Of a stretch of DNA of 64,000 nucleotides, positions 54,301-64,000 are shown one piece after another (within the stretch, counting starts at the first letter, position 1; every line of letters begins with the position of its first letter). The stretch is from positions 62,001 to 126,000 of the forward strand of contig JAZGUH010000489.1 of the NCBI GenBank assembly GCA_037893225.1, in the 5' to 3' direction. Source of the DNA: Hippasteria phrygiana (Eukaryota > Echinodermata > Asteroidea > Valvatida > Goniasteridae). The translations under genes and the position numbers were made by a program. The notes under the pieces were generated by a model. The model was not told the origin of the DNA, made no database searches, and saw only the letters and a program-made list of their open reading frames with translations.

Positions 54301-57300
54301 GATCGGGTTAGAATGTGAGAGTAAGAGAGAAGGAGAGTCAGAGGTAGAGAGAGGGTTAGACTTACTCATCTACTAAACAGCGTAGGTCTATTGTGCTGAT
54401 CTAGGCCTGCAAGCTGTCTATCTCACTAGGCCATTCCAGTTCTATCCATGATGATCTTGGGTGGCCTCGAGGTCTTGACAGCCAGGAGCCGGATGTTGAT
54501 CTCTCCTGAAGTTGATGGAAAAATAGAGTAAGCGAGTTAAGAATATTAAAATTAGTGTTAGAGTTAAGGGTTTGAGTTCAAGTGTTACAGTGCAAGTGTT
54601 AGGGTTAAGGTTCGAGTGCAAGTGTTACAGTGCAAGTGTTACAGTGCAAGTGTTACAGTGCAAGTGCTACTGATCGGAATATTAGAATTAGTGTTAGAGT
54701 GCAAGTGTCACAGTGCAAGTGTCACAGTGCAAGTGTCACAGTGCAAGTGTCACAGTGCAAGTGTCACAGTGCAAGTGTCACAGTGCAAGTGTCACAGTGC
54801 AAGTGTCACAGTGCAAGTGCTAGTGATCGGGTTAGAATGTGAGAGTAAGAGAGAAGGAGAGTCAGAGGTAGAGAGAGGGTTAGACTTACTCATCTACTAA
54901 ACAGCGTAGGTCTATTGTGCTGATCTAGGCCTGCAAGCTGTCTATCTCACTAGGCCATTCCAGTTCTATCCATGATGATCTTGGGTGGCCTCGAGGTCTT
55001 GACAGCCAGGAGCCGGATGTTGATCTCCCCTGAAGTTGATGGAAAAATAGAGTAAGCGAGTTAAGAATATTAAAATTAGTGTTAGAGTTAAGGGTTTGAG
55101 TTCAAGTGTTAGGGTTAAGGTTCGAGTGCAAGTGTTACAGTGCAAGTGTTACAGTGCAAGTGTTACAGTGCAAGTGTTACAGTGCAAGTGCTACTGATCG
55201 GGTTAGAATGTGAGAGTAAGAGAGAAGGAGAGTCAGAGGTAGAGAGAGTGTTACACTTACTCATCTACTAAACAGCGTAGGTCTATTGTGCTGATCTAGG
55301 CCTGGAAGCTGTCTATCTCACTAGGCCATTCCAGTTCTGTCCATGATGATCTTGGATGGCCTCGAGGTCTTGACAGCCAGGAGCCGGATGTTGATCTCTC
55401 CTGAAGTTGATGGAAAAATAGAGTAAGCGAGTTAAGAATATTAAAATTAGTGTTAGAGTTAAGGGTTTGAGTTCAAGTGTTACAGTGCAAGTGTTAGGGT
55501 TAAGGTTCGAGTGCAAGTGTTACAGTGCAAGTGTTACAGTGCAAGTGTTACAGTGCAAGTGCTACTGATCGGAATATTAGAATTAGTGTTAGAGTGCAAG
55601 TGTCACAGTGCAAGTGTCACAGTGCAAGTGTCACAGTGCAAGTGTCACAGTGCAAGTGTCACAGTGCAAGTGTCACAGTGCAAGTGTCACAGTGCAAGTG
55701 TCACAGTGCAAGTGTCACAGTGCAAGTGTCACAGTGCAAGTGCTAGTGATCGGGTTAGAATGTGAGAGTAAGAGAGAAGGAGAGTCAGAGGTAGAGAGAG
55801 GGTTAGACTTACTCATCTACTAAACAGCGTAGGTCTATTGTGCTGATCTAGGCCTGCAAGCTGTCTATCTCACTAGGCCATTCCAGTTCTATCCATGATG
55901 ATCTTGGGTGGCCTTGAGGTCTTGACAGCCAGGAGCCGGATGTTGATCTCTCCTGAAGTTGATGGAAAAATAGAGTAAGCGAGTTAAGAATATTAAAATT
56001 AGTGTTAGAGTTAAGGGTTTGAGTTCAAGTGTTAGGGTTAAGGTTCGAGTGCAAGTGTTACAGTGCAAGTGTTACAGTGCAAGTGTTACAGTGCAAGTGC
56101 TACTGATCGGGTTAGAATGTGAGAGTAAGAGAGAAGGAGAGTCAGAGGTAGAGAGAGTGTTACACTTACTCATCTACTAAACAGCGTAGGTCTATTGTGC
56201 TGATCTAGGCCTGCAAGCTGTCTATCTCACTAGGCCATTCCAGTTCTGTCCATGATGATCTTGGGTGGCCTCGAGGACTTGACAGCCAGGAGCCAGATGT
56301 TGATCTCTCCTGAAGTTGATGGAAAAATAATGTAAGCGAGTTAGGAATATTAAAATTAGTGTTAGAGTTAAGGGTTTGAGTTCAAGTGTTACAGTGCAAG
56401 TGTTAGGGTTAAGGTTCGAGTGCAAGTGTTACAGTGCAAGTGTTACAGTGCAAGTGTTACAGTGCAAGTGCTACTGATCGGAAAATTAGAATTAGTGTTA
56501 GAGTGCAAGTGTCACAGTGCAAGTGTCACAGTGCAAGTGTCACAGTGCAAGTGTCACAGTGCAAGTGTCACAGTGCAAGTGTCACAGTGCAAGTGTCACA
56601 GTGCAAGTGTCACAGTGCAAGTGCTAGTGATCGGGTTAGAATGTGAGAGTAAGAGAGAAGGAGAGTCAGAGGTAGAGAGAGGGTTAGACTTACTCATCTA
56701 CTAAACAGCGTAGGTCTATTGTGCTGATCTAGGCCTGCAAGCTGTCTATCTCACTAGGCCATTCCAGTTCTATCCATGATGATCTTGGGTGGCCTCGAGG
56801 TCTTGACAGCCAGGAGCCGGATGTTGATCTCTCCTGAAGTTGATGGAAAAATAGAGTAAGCGAGTTAAGAATATTAAAATTAGTGTTAGAGTTAAGGGTT
56901 TGAGTTCAAGTGTTAGGGTTAAGGTTCGAGTGCAAGTGTTACAGTGCAAGTGTTACAGTGCAAGTGTTACAGTGCAAGTGTTACAGTGCAAGTGCTACTG
57001 ATCGGGTTAGAATGTGAGAGTAAGAGAGAAGGAGAGTCAGAGGTAGAGAGAGTGTTACACTTACTCATCTACTAAACAGCGTAGGTCTATTGTGCTGATC
57101 TAGGCCTGCAAGCTGTCTATCTCACTAGGCCATTCCAGTTCTGTCCATGATGATCTTGGGTGGCCTCGAGGACTTGACAGCCAGGAGCCAGATGTTGATC
57201 TCTCCTGAAGTTGATTGAAAAATAATGTAAGCGAGTTAGGAATATTAAAATTAGTGTTAGAGTTAAGGGTTTGAGTTCAAGTGTTACAGTGCAAGTGTTA

Positions 57301-57385
57301 CAGTGCAAGTGTTACAGTGCAAGTGCTACTGATCGGAATATTAGAATTAGTGTTAGAGTGCAAGTGTCACAGTGCAAGTGCTAGT
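54301..57385 (+). repeat. 7-mer HOR with Lmin, 3,085 bp
   Basis: Monomer starts are 54301 (B-L8), 54825 (Bc-S4), 55196 (A2-L10), 55748 (Bt-S3), 56105 (A1-L8, ggaaaatt at 56484), 56629 (B-S4) and 57000 (A1-Lmin). It repeats 47894-51006; the single length difference is S4 in place of S6 at the sixth position. Confidence 0.92.
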
Positions 57386-59451
57386 GATCGGGTTAGAATG
57401 TGAGAGTAAGAGAGAAGGAGAGTCAGAGGTAGAGAGAGGGTTAGACTTACTCATCTACTAAACAGCGTAGGTCTATTGTGCTGATCTAGGCCTGCAAGCT
57501 GTCTATCTCACTAGGCCATTCCAGTTCTATCCATGATGATCTTGGGTGGCCTCGAGGTCTTGACAGCCAGGAGCCGGATGTTGATCTCTCCTGAAGTTGA
57601 TGGAAAAATAGAGTAAGCGAGTTAAGAATATTAAAATTAGTGTTAGAGTTAAGGGTTTGAGTTCAAGTGTTACAGTGCAAGTGTTAGGGTTAAGGTTCGA
57701 GTGCAAGTGTTACAGTGCAAGTGTTACAGTGCAAGTGTTACAGTGCAAGTGCTACTGATCGGAATATTAGAATTAGTGTTAGAGTGCAAGTGTCACAGTG
57801 CAAGTGTCACAGTGCAAGTGTCACAGTGCAAGTGTCACAGTGCAAGTGTCACAGTGCAAGTGTCACAGTGCAAGTGTCACAGTGCAAGTGTCACAGTGCA
57901 AGTGTCACAGTGCAAGTGTCACAGTGCAAGTGCTAGTGATCGGGTTAGAATGTGAGAGTAAGAGAGAAGGAGAGTCAGAGGTAGAGAGAGTGTTACACTT
58001 ACTCATCTACTAAACAGCGTAGGTCTATTGTGCTGATCTAGGCCTGCAAGCTGTCTATCTCACTAGGCCATTCCAGTTCTATCCATGATGATCTTGGGTG
58101 GCCTCGAGGTCTTGACAGCCAGGAGCCGGATGTTGATCTCTCCTGAAGTTGATGGAAAAATAGAGTAAGCGAGTTAAGAATATTAAAATTAGTGTTAGAG
58201 TTAAGGGTTTGAGTTCAAGTGTTAGGGTTAAGGTTCGAGTGCAAGTGTTACAGTGCAAGTGTTACAGTGCAAGTGTTACAGTGCAAGTGTTACAGTGCAA
58301 GTGCTACTGATCGGGTTAGAATGTGAGAGTAAGAGAGAAGGAGAGTCAGAGGTAGAGAGAGTGTTACACTTACTCATCTACTAAACAGCGTAGGTCTATT
58401 GTGCTGATCTAGGCCTGCAAGCTGTCTATCTCACTAGGCCATTCCAGTTCTGTCCATGATGATCTTGGGTGGCCTCGAGGACTTGACAGCCAGGAGCCAG
58501 ATGTTGATCTCTCCTGAAGTTGATTGAAAAATAATGTAAGCGAGTTAGGAATATTAAAATTAGTGTTAGAGTTAAGGGTTTGAGTTCAAGTGTTACAGTG
58601 CAAGTGTTACAGTGCAAGTGTTACAGTGCAAGTGCTACTGATCGGAATATTAGAATTAGTGTTAGAGTGCAAGTGTCACAGTGCAAGTGCTAGTGATCGG
58701 GTTAGAATGTGAGAGTAAGAGAGAAGGAGAGTCAGAGGTAGAGAGAGGGTTAGACTTACTCATCTACTAAACAGCGTAGGTCTATTGTGCTGATCTAGGC
58801 CTGCAAGCTGTCTATCTCACTAGGCCATTCCAGTTCTATCCATGATGATCTTGGGTGGCCTCGAGGTCTTGACAGCCAGGAGCCGGATGTTGATCTCTCC
58901 TGAAGTTGATGGAAAAATAGAGTAAGCGAGTTAAGAATATTAAAATTAGTGTTAGAGTTAAGGGTTTGAGTTCAAGTGTTAGGGTTAAGGTTCGAGTGCA
59001 AGTGTTACAGTGCAAGTGTTACAGTGCAAGTGTTACAGTGCAAGTGTTACAGTGCAAGTGCTACTGATCGGGTTAGAATGTGAGAGTAAGAGAGAAGGAG
59101 AGTCAGAGGTAGAGAGAGTGTTACACTTACTCATCTACTAAACAGCGTAGGTCTATTGTGCTGATCTAGGCCTGCAAGCTGTCTATCTCACTAGGCCATT
59201 CCAGTTCTGTCCATGATGATCTTGGGTGGCCTCGAGGACTTGACAGCCAGGAGCCAGATGTTGATCTCTCCTGAAGTTGATTGAAAAATAATGTAAGCGA
59301 GTTAGGAATATTAAAATTAGTGTTAGAGTTAAGGGTTTGAGTTCAAGTGTTACAGTGCAAGTGTTACAGTGCAAGTGTTACAGTGCAAGTGCTACTGATC
59401 GGAATATTAGAATTAGTGTTAGAGTGCAAGTGTCACAGTGCAAGTGCTAGT
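57386..59451 (+). repeat. 3-mer plus 2-mer: B-L10, chimera-S4, A1-Lmin, B-S4, A1-Lmin
   Basis: Monomer starts are 57386 (B-L10), 57938 (A/B chimera-S4), 58309 (A1-Lmin), 58695 (B-S4) and 59066 (A1-Lmin). The last two duplicate the short/Lmin pairing and put three short or Lmin monomers in succession, the most compact stretch of the array. Confidence 0.9.
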
Positions 59452-62400
59452 GATCGGGTTAGAATGTGAGAGTAAGAGAGAAGGAGAGTCAGAGGTAGAG
59501 AGAGGGTTAGACTTACTCATCTACTAAACAGCGTAGGTCTATTGTGCTGATCTAGGCCTGCAAGCTGTCTATCTCACTAGGCCATTCCAGTTCTATCCAT
59601 GATGATCTTGGGTGGCCTCGAGGTCTTGACAGCCAGGAGCCGGATGTTGATCTCTCCTGAAGTTGATGGAAAAATAGAGTAAGCGAGTTAAGAATATTAA
59701 AATTAGTGTTAGAGTTAAGGGTTTGAGTTCAAGTGTTACAGTGCAAGTGTTAGGGTTAAGGTTCGAGTGCAAGTGTTACAGTGCAAGTGTTACAGTGCAA
59801 GTGTTACAGTGCAAGTGCTACTGATCGGAATATTAGAATTAGTGTTAGAGTGCAAGTGTCACAGTGCAAGTGTCACAGTGCAAGTGTCACAGTGCAAGTG
59901 TCACAGTGCAAGTGTCACAGTGCAAGTGTCACAGTGCAAGTGTCACAGTGCAAGTGTCACAGTGCAAGTGTCACAGTGCAAGTGTCACAGTGCAAGTGCT
60001 AGTGATCGGGTTAGAATGTGAGAGTAAGAGAGAAGGAGAGTCAGAGGTAGAGAGAGTGTTACACTTACTCATCTACTAAACAGCGTAGGTCTATTGTGCT
60101 GATCTAGGCCTGCAAGCTGTCTATCTCACTAGGCCATTCCAGTTCTATCCATGATGATCTTGGGTGGCCTCGAGGTCTTGACAGCCAGGAGCCGGATGTT
60201 GATCTCCCCTGAAGTTGATGGAAAAATAGAGTAAGCGAGTTAAGAATATTAAAATTAGTGTTAGAGTTAAGGGTTTGAGTTCAAGTGTTAGGGTTAAGGT
60301 TCGAGTGCAAGTGTTACAGTGCAAGTGTTACAGTGCAAGTGCTACAGTGCAAGTGTTACAGTGCAAGTGCTACTGATCGGGTTAGAATGTGAGAGTAAGA
60401 GAGAAGGAGAGTCAGAGGTAGAGAGAGTGTTACACTTACTCATCTACTAAACAGCGTAGGTCTATTGTGCTGATCTAGGCCTGGAAGCTGTCTATCTCAC
60501 TAGGCCATTCCAGTTCTGTCCATGATGATCTTGGATGGCCTCGAGGTCTTGACAGCCAGGAGCCGGATGTTGATCTCTCCTGAAGTTGATGGAAAAATAG
60601 AGTAAGCGAGTTAAGAATATTAAAATTAGTGTTAGAGTTAAGGGTTTGAGTTCAAGTGTTACAGTGCAAGTGTTAGGGTTAAGGTTCGAGTGCAAGTGTT
60701 ACAGTGCAAGTGTTACAGTGCAAGTGTTACAGTGCAAGTGCTACTGATCGGAATATTAGAATTAGTGTTAGAGTGCAAGTGTCACAGTGCAAGTGTCACA
60801 GTGCAAGTGTCACAGTGCAAGTGTCACAGTGCAAGTGTCACAGTGCAAGTGTCACAGTGCAAGTGTCACAGTGCAAGTGTCACAGTGCAAGTGTCACAGT
60901 GCAAGTGTCACAGTGCAAGTGCTAGTGATCGGGTTAGAATGTGAGAGTAAGAGAGAAGGAGAGTCAGAGGTAGAGAGAGGGTTAGACTTACTCATCTACT
61001 AAACAGCGTAGGTCTATTGTGCTGATCTAGGCCTGCAAGCTGTCTATCTCACTAGGCCATTCCAGTTCTATCCATGATGATCTTGGGTGGCCTTGAGGTC
61101 TTGACAGCCAGGAGCCGGATGTTGATCTCTCCTGAAGTTGATGGAAAAATAGAGTAAGCGAGTTAAGAATATTAAAATTAGTGTTAGAGTTAAGGGTTTG
61201 AGTTCAAGTGTTAGGGTTAAGGTTCGAGTGCAAGTGTTACAGTGCAAGTGTTACAGTGCAAGTGTTACAGTGCAAGTGCTACTGATCGGGTTAGAATGTG
61301 AGAGTAAGAGAGAAGGAGAGTCAGAGGTAGAGAGAGTGTTACACTTACTCATCTACTAAACAGCGTAGGTCTATTGTGCTGATCTAGGCCTGCAAGCTGT
61401 CTATCTCACTAGGCCATTCCAGTTCTGTCCATGATGATCTTGGGTGGCCTCGAGGACTTGACAGCCAGGAGCCAGATGTTGATCTCTCCTGAAGTTGATG
61501 GAAAAATAATGTAAGCGAGTTAGGAATATTAAAATTAGTGTTAGAGTTAAGGGTTTGAGTTCAAGTGTTACAGTGCAAGTGTTAGGGTTAAGGTTCGAGT
61601 GCAAGTGTTACAGTGCAAGTGTTACAGTGCAAGTGTTACAGTGCAAGTGCTACTGATCGGAAAATTAGAATTAGTGTTAGAGTGCAAGTGTCACAGTGCA
61701 AGTGTCACAGTGCAAGTGTCACAGTGCAAGTGTCACAGTGCAAGTGTCACAGTGCAAGTGTCACAGTGCAAGTGTCACAGTGCAAGTGTCACAGTGCAAG
61801 TGCTAGTGATCGGGTTAGAATGTGAGAGTAAGAGAGAAGGAGAGTCAGAGGTAGAGAGAGGGTTAGACTTACTCATCTACTAAACAGCGTAGGTCTATTG
61901 TGCTGATCTAGGCCTGCAAGCTGTCTATCTCACTAGGCCATTCCAGTTCTATCCATGATGATCTTGGGTGGCCTCGAGGTCTTGACAGCCAGGAGCCGGA
62001 TGTTGATCTCTCCTGAAGTTGATGGAAAAATAGAGTAAGCGAGTTAAGAATATTAAAATTAGTGTTAGAGTTAAGGGTTTGAGTTCAAGTGTTAGGGTTA
62101 AGGTTCGAGTGCAAGTGTTACAGTGCAAGTGTTACAGTGCAAGTGTTACAGTGCAAGTGTTACAGTGCAAGTGCTACTGATCGGGTTAGAATGTGAGAGT
62201 AAGAGAGAAGGAGAGTCAGAGGTAGAGAGAGTGTTACACTTACTCATCTACTAAACAGCGTAGGTCTATTGTGCTGATCTAGGCCTGCAAGCTGTCTATC
62301 TCACTAGGCCATTCCAGTTCTGTCCATGATGATCTTGGGTGGCCTCGAGGACTTGACAGCCAGGAGCCAGATGTTGATCTCTCCTGAAGTTGATTGAAAA

Positions 62401-62564
62401 ATAATGTAAGCGAGTTAGGAATATTAAAATTAGTGTTAGAGTTAAGGGTTTGAGTTCAAGTGTTACAGTGCAAGTGTTACAGTGCAAGTGTTACAGTGCA
62501 AGTGCTACTGATCGGAATATTAGAATTAGTGTTAGAGTGCAAGTGTCACAGTGCAAGTGCTAGT
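59452..62564 (+). repeat. 7-mer HOR with Lmin, 3,113 bp
   Basis: Monomer starts are 59452 (B-L10), 60004 (chimera with gtgttacac and Bc-type tctcccctg, S4, private gctacag), 60375 (A2-L10), 60927 (Bt-S3), 61284 (A1-L8, ggaaaatt at 61663), 61808 (B-S4) and 62179 (A1-Lmin). From 60375 on it repeats 55196 onward at offset 5,179 bp. Confidence 0.9.
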
Positions 62565-64000
62565 GATCGGGTTAGAATGTGAGAGTAAGAGAGAAGGAGA
62601 GTCAGAGGTAGAGAGAGGGTTAGACTTACTCATCTACTAAACAGCGTAGGTCTATTGTGCTGATCTAGGCCTGCAAGCTGTCTATCTCACTAGGCCATTC
62701 CAGTTCTATCCATGATGATCTTGGGTGGCCTCGAGGTCTTGACAGCCAGGAGCCGGATGTTGATCTCTCCTGAAGTTGATGGAAAAATAGAGTAAGCGAG
62801 TTAAGAATATTAAAATTAGTGTTAGAGTTAAGGGTTTGAGTTCAAGTGTTACAGTGCAAGTGTTAGGGTTAAGGTTCGAGTGCAAGTGTTACAGTGCAAG
62901 TGTTACAGTGCAAGTGTTACAGTGCAAGTGCTACTGATCGGAATATTAGAATTAGTGTTAGAGTGCAAGTGTCACAGTGCAAGTGTCACAGTGCAAGTGT
63001 CACAGTGCAAGTGTCACAGTGCAAGTGTCACAGTGCAAGTGTCACAGTGCAAGTGTCACAGTGCAAGTGTCACAGTGCAAGTGTCACAGTGCAAGTGTCA
63101 CAGTGCAAGTGCTAGTGATCGGGTTAGAATGTGAGAGTAAGAGAGAAGGAGAGTCAGAGGTAGAGAGATGGTTAGACTTACTCATCTACTAAACAGCGTA
63201 GGTCTATTGTGCTGATCTAGGCCTGCAAGCTGTCTATCTCACTAGGCCATTCCAGTTCTATCCATGATGATCTTGGGTGGCCTCGAGGTCTTGACAGCCA
63301 GGAGCCGGATGTTGATCTCTCCTGAAGTTGATGGAAAAATAGAGTAAGCGAGTTAAGAATATTAAAATTAGTGTTAGAGTTAAGGGTTTGAGTTCAAGTG
63401 TTACAGTGCAAGTGTTAGGGTTAAGGTTCGAGTGCAAGTGTTACAGTGCAAGTGTTACAGTGCAAGTGTTACAGTGCAAGTGCTACTGATCGGAATATTA
63501 GAATTAGTGTTAGAGTGCAAGTGTCACAGTGCAAGTGTCACAGTGCAAGTGTCACAGTGCAAGTGTCACAGTGCAAGTGTCACAGTGCAAGTGTCACAGT
63601 GCAAGTGTCACAGTGCAAGTGTCACAGTGCAAGTGTCACAGTGCAAGTGTCACAGTGCAAGTGTCACAGTGCAAGTGCTAGTGATCGGGTTAGAATGTGA
63701 GAGTAAGAGAGAAGGAGAGTCAGAGGTAGAGAGAGGGTTAGACTTACTCATCTACTAAACAGCGTAGGTCTATTGTGCTGATCTAGGCCTGCAAGCTGTC
63801 TATCTCACTAGGCCATTCCAGTTCTATCCATGATGATCTTGGGTGGCCTCGAGGTCTTGACAGCCAGGAGCCGGATGTTGATCTCCACTGAAGTTGATGG
63901 AAAAATAGAGTAAGCGAGTTAAGAATATTAAAATTAGTGTTAGAGTTAAGGGTTTGAGTTCAAGTGTTAGGGTTAAGGTTCGAGTGCAAGTGTTACAGTG
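62565..64000 (+). repeat. Right edge: B-L10, Bw-L11, partial Ba-S
   Basis: Monomer starts are 62565 (B-L10), 63117 (Bw-L11) and 63683 (Ba, cut by the window end inside its first TTA repeats). Bw-L11 then Ba matches 45496-46432. The array continues beyond the window. Confidence 0.9.

Larger units (their letters stand above)
1..64000 (+). repeat. Satellite array of mixed 357-691 bp monomers organised in higher-order repeats
   Basis: The window is about 138 head-to-tail monomers, all in one orientation, with partial monomers at both ends, so the array continues outside. Every monomer has the same order: gatcgggttagaatg start, purine-rich tract, core, telomere-like hexamer block, 14-bp minisatellite tail. 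Monomer lengths differ almost only by whole 14-bp steps and by short versus long tail type. Point differences between copies are few and mostly shared by position within the higher-order repeat, which indicates recent homogenisation by unequal exchange or gene conversion. No gene lies between monomers. A subtelomeric location is inferred from TTAGGG-like motifs; a pericentromeric or interstitial location is equally possible. Confidence 0.97.

Noticed and set aside
1..64000. True terminal telomere
   Set aside because: No run of perfect TTAGGG repeats exists anywhere. Each monomer has only one or two near-perfect hexamers embedded in other sequence.

Overview
The whole 64 kb window is satellite DNA. 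I find no protein-coding gene, rRNA, tRNA or CRISPR array. It is one uninterrupted, head-to-tail tandem array, all in the same orientation, that runs off both ends of the window. The only sequence foreign to the array is about 180 bp near 24.18-24.36 kb. Array size, near-identical higher-order repeats and embedded TTAGGG-like hexamers point to a eukaryotic, probably animal, subtelomeric or other heterochromatic satellite. The species cannot be read from this sequence.

Monomer design. I start each monomer at the gatcgggttagaatg motif. It has (1) a purine-rich tract of about 45 bp; (2) a core of about 180 bp, richer in GC and not telomere-like; (3) a block of degenerate TTAGGG-like hexamers; and (4) a 14-bp minisatellite tail. 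The minisatellite has two versions, acagtgcaagtgtt (TTA type) and acagtgcaagtgtc (TCA type). Short (S) monomers carry only TTA repeats. Long (L) monomers carry three TTA repeats, a spacer of about 33 bp (gatcggaatattagaatt...), then a TCA array. Lengths are quantised in 14-bp steps: S3 to S6 are 357, 371, 385 and 399 bp, and L6 to L13 are 496 to 594 bp (the number counts gtgttacag or gtgtcacag junctions). A minimal form, 'Lmin' (386 bp, one TCA junction), lacks the ttagggttaaggttcgag block.

Core classes. A cores have gtgttacac and ttctgtcc. A1 adds gaggacttg, gccagatg and aatgtaag; A2 adds ctggaagc and cttggatgg. B cores have gggttagac and ttctatcc, with subtypes Bc (tctcccctg), Ba (tctccactg), Bt (ccttgagg) and Bw (agagatgg). 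A cores normally follow a tail ending ctactgatcggg and B cores a tail ending ctagtgatcggg.

Layout. I delimited about 138 monomers. The commonest higher-order repeat (HOR) is a 7-mer of 3.1-3.3 kb: B-L / Bc-S / A2-L / Bt-S / A1-L / B-S / A1-L. The left domain (1-22.9 kb) holds regular 7-mers plus a 4,531-bp tandem duplication. A divergent patch (22.9-26.4 kb) contains the most diverged monomer and the unique insertion. The middle (26.4-37 kb) has irregular 3- to 5-mers. The right domain (37-64 kb) carries Lmin monomers and a larger 14-mer super-repeat of about 6.4 kb, built as 7+3+4 monomers.

All open reading frames here arise because the 14-bp repeat is not a multiple of three and lacks stops on the plus strand, or because the core happens to be open on the minus strand. 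None looks like a gene. Repeat comparisons were made by eye from monomer lengths and diagnostic variants, not by full alignment.
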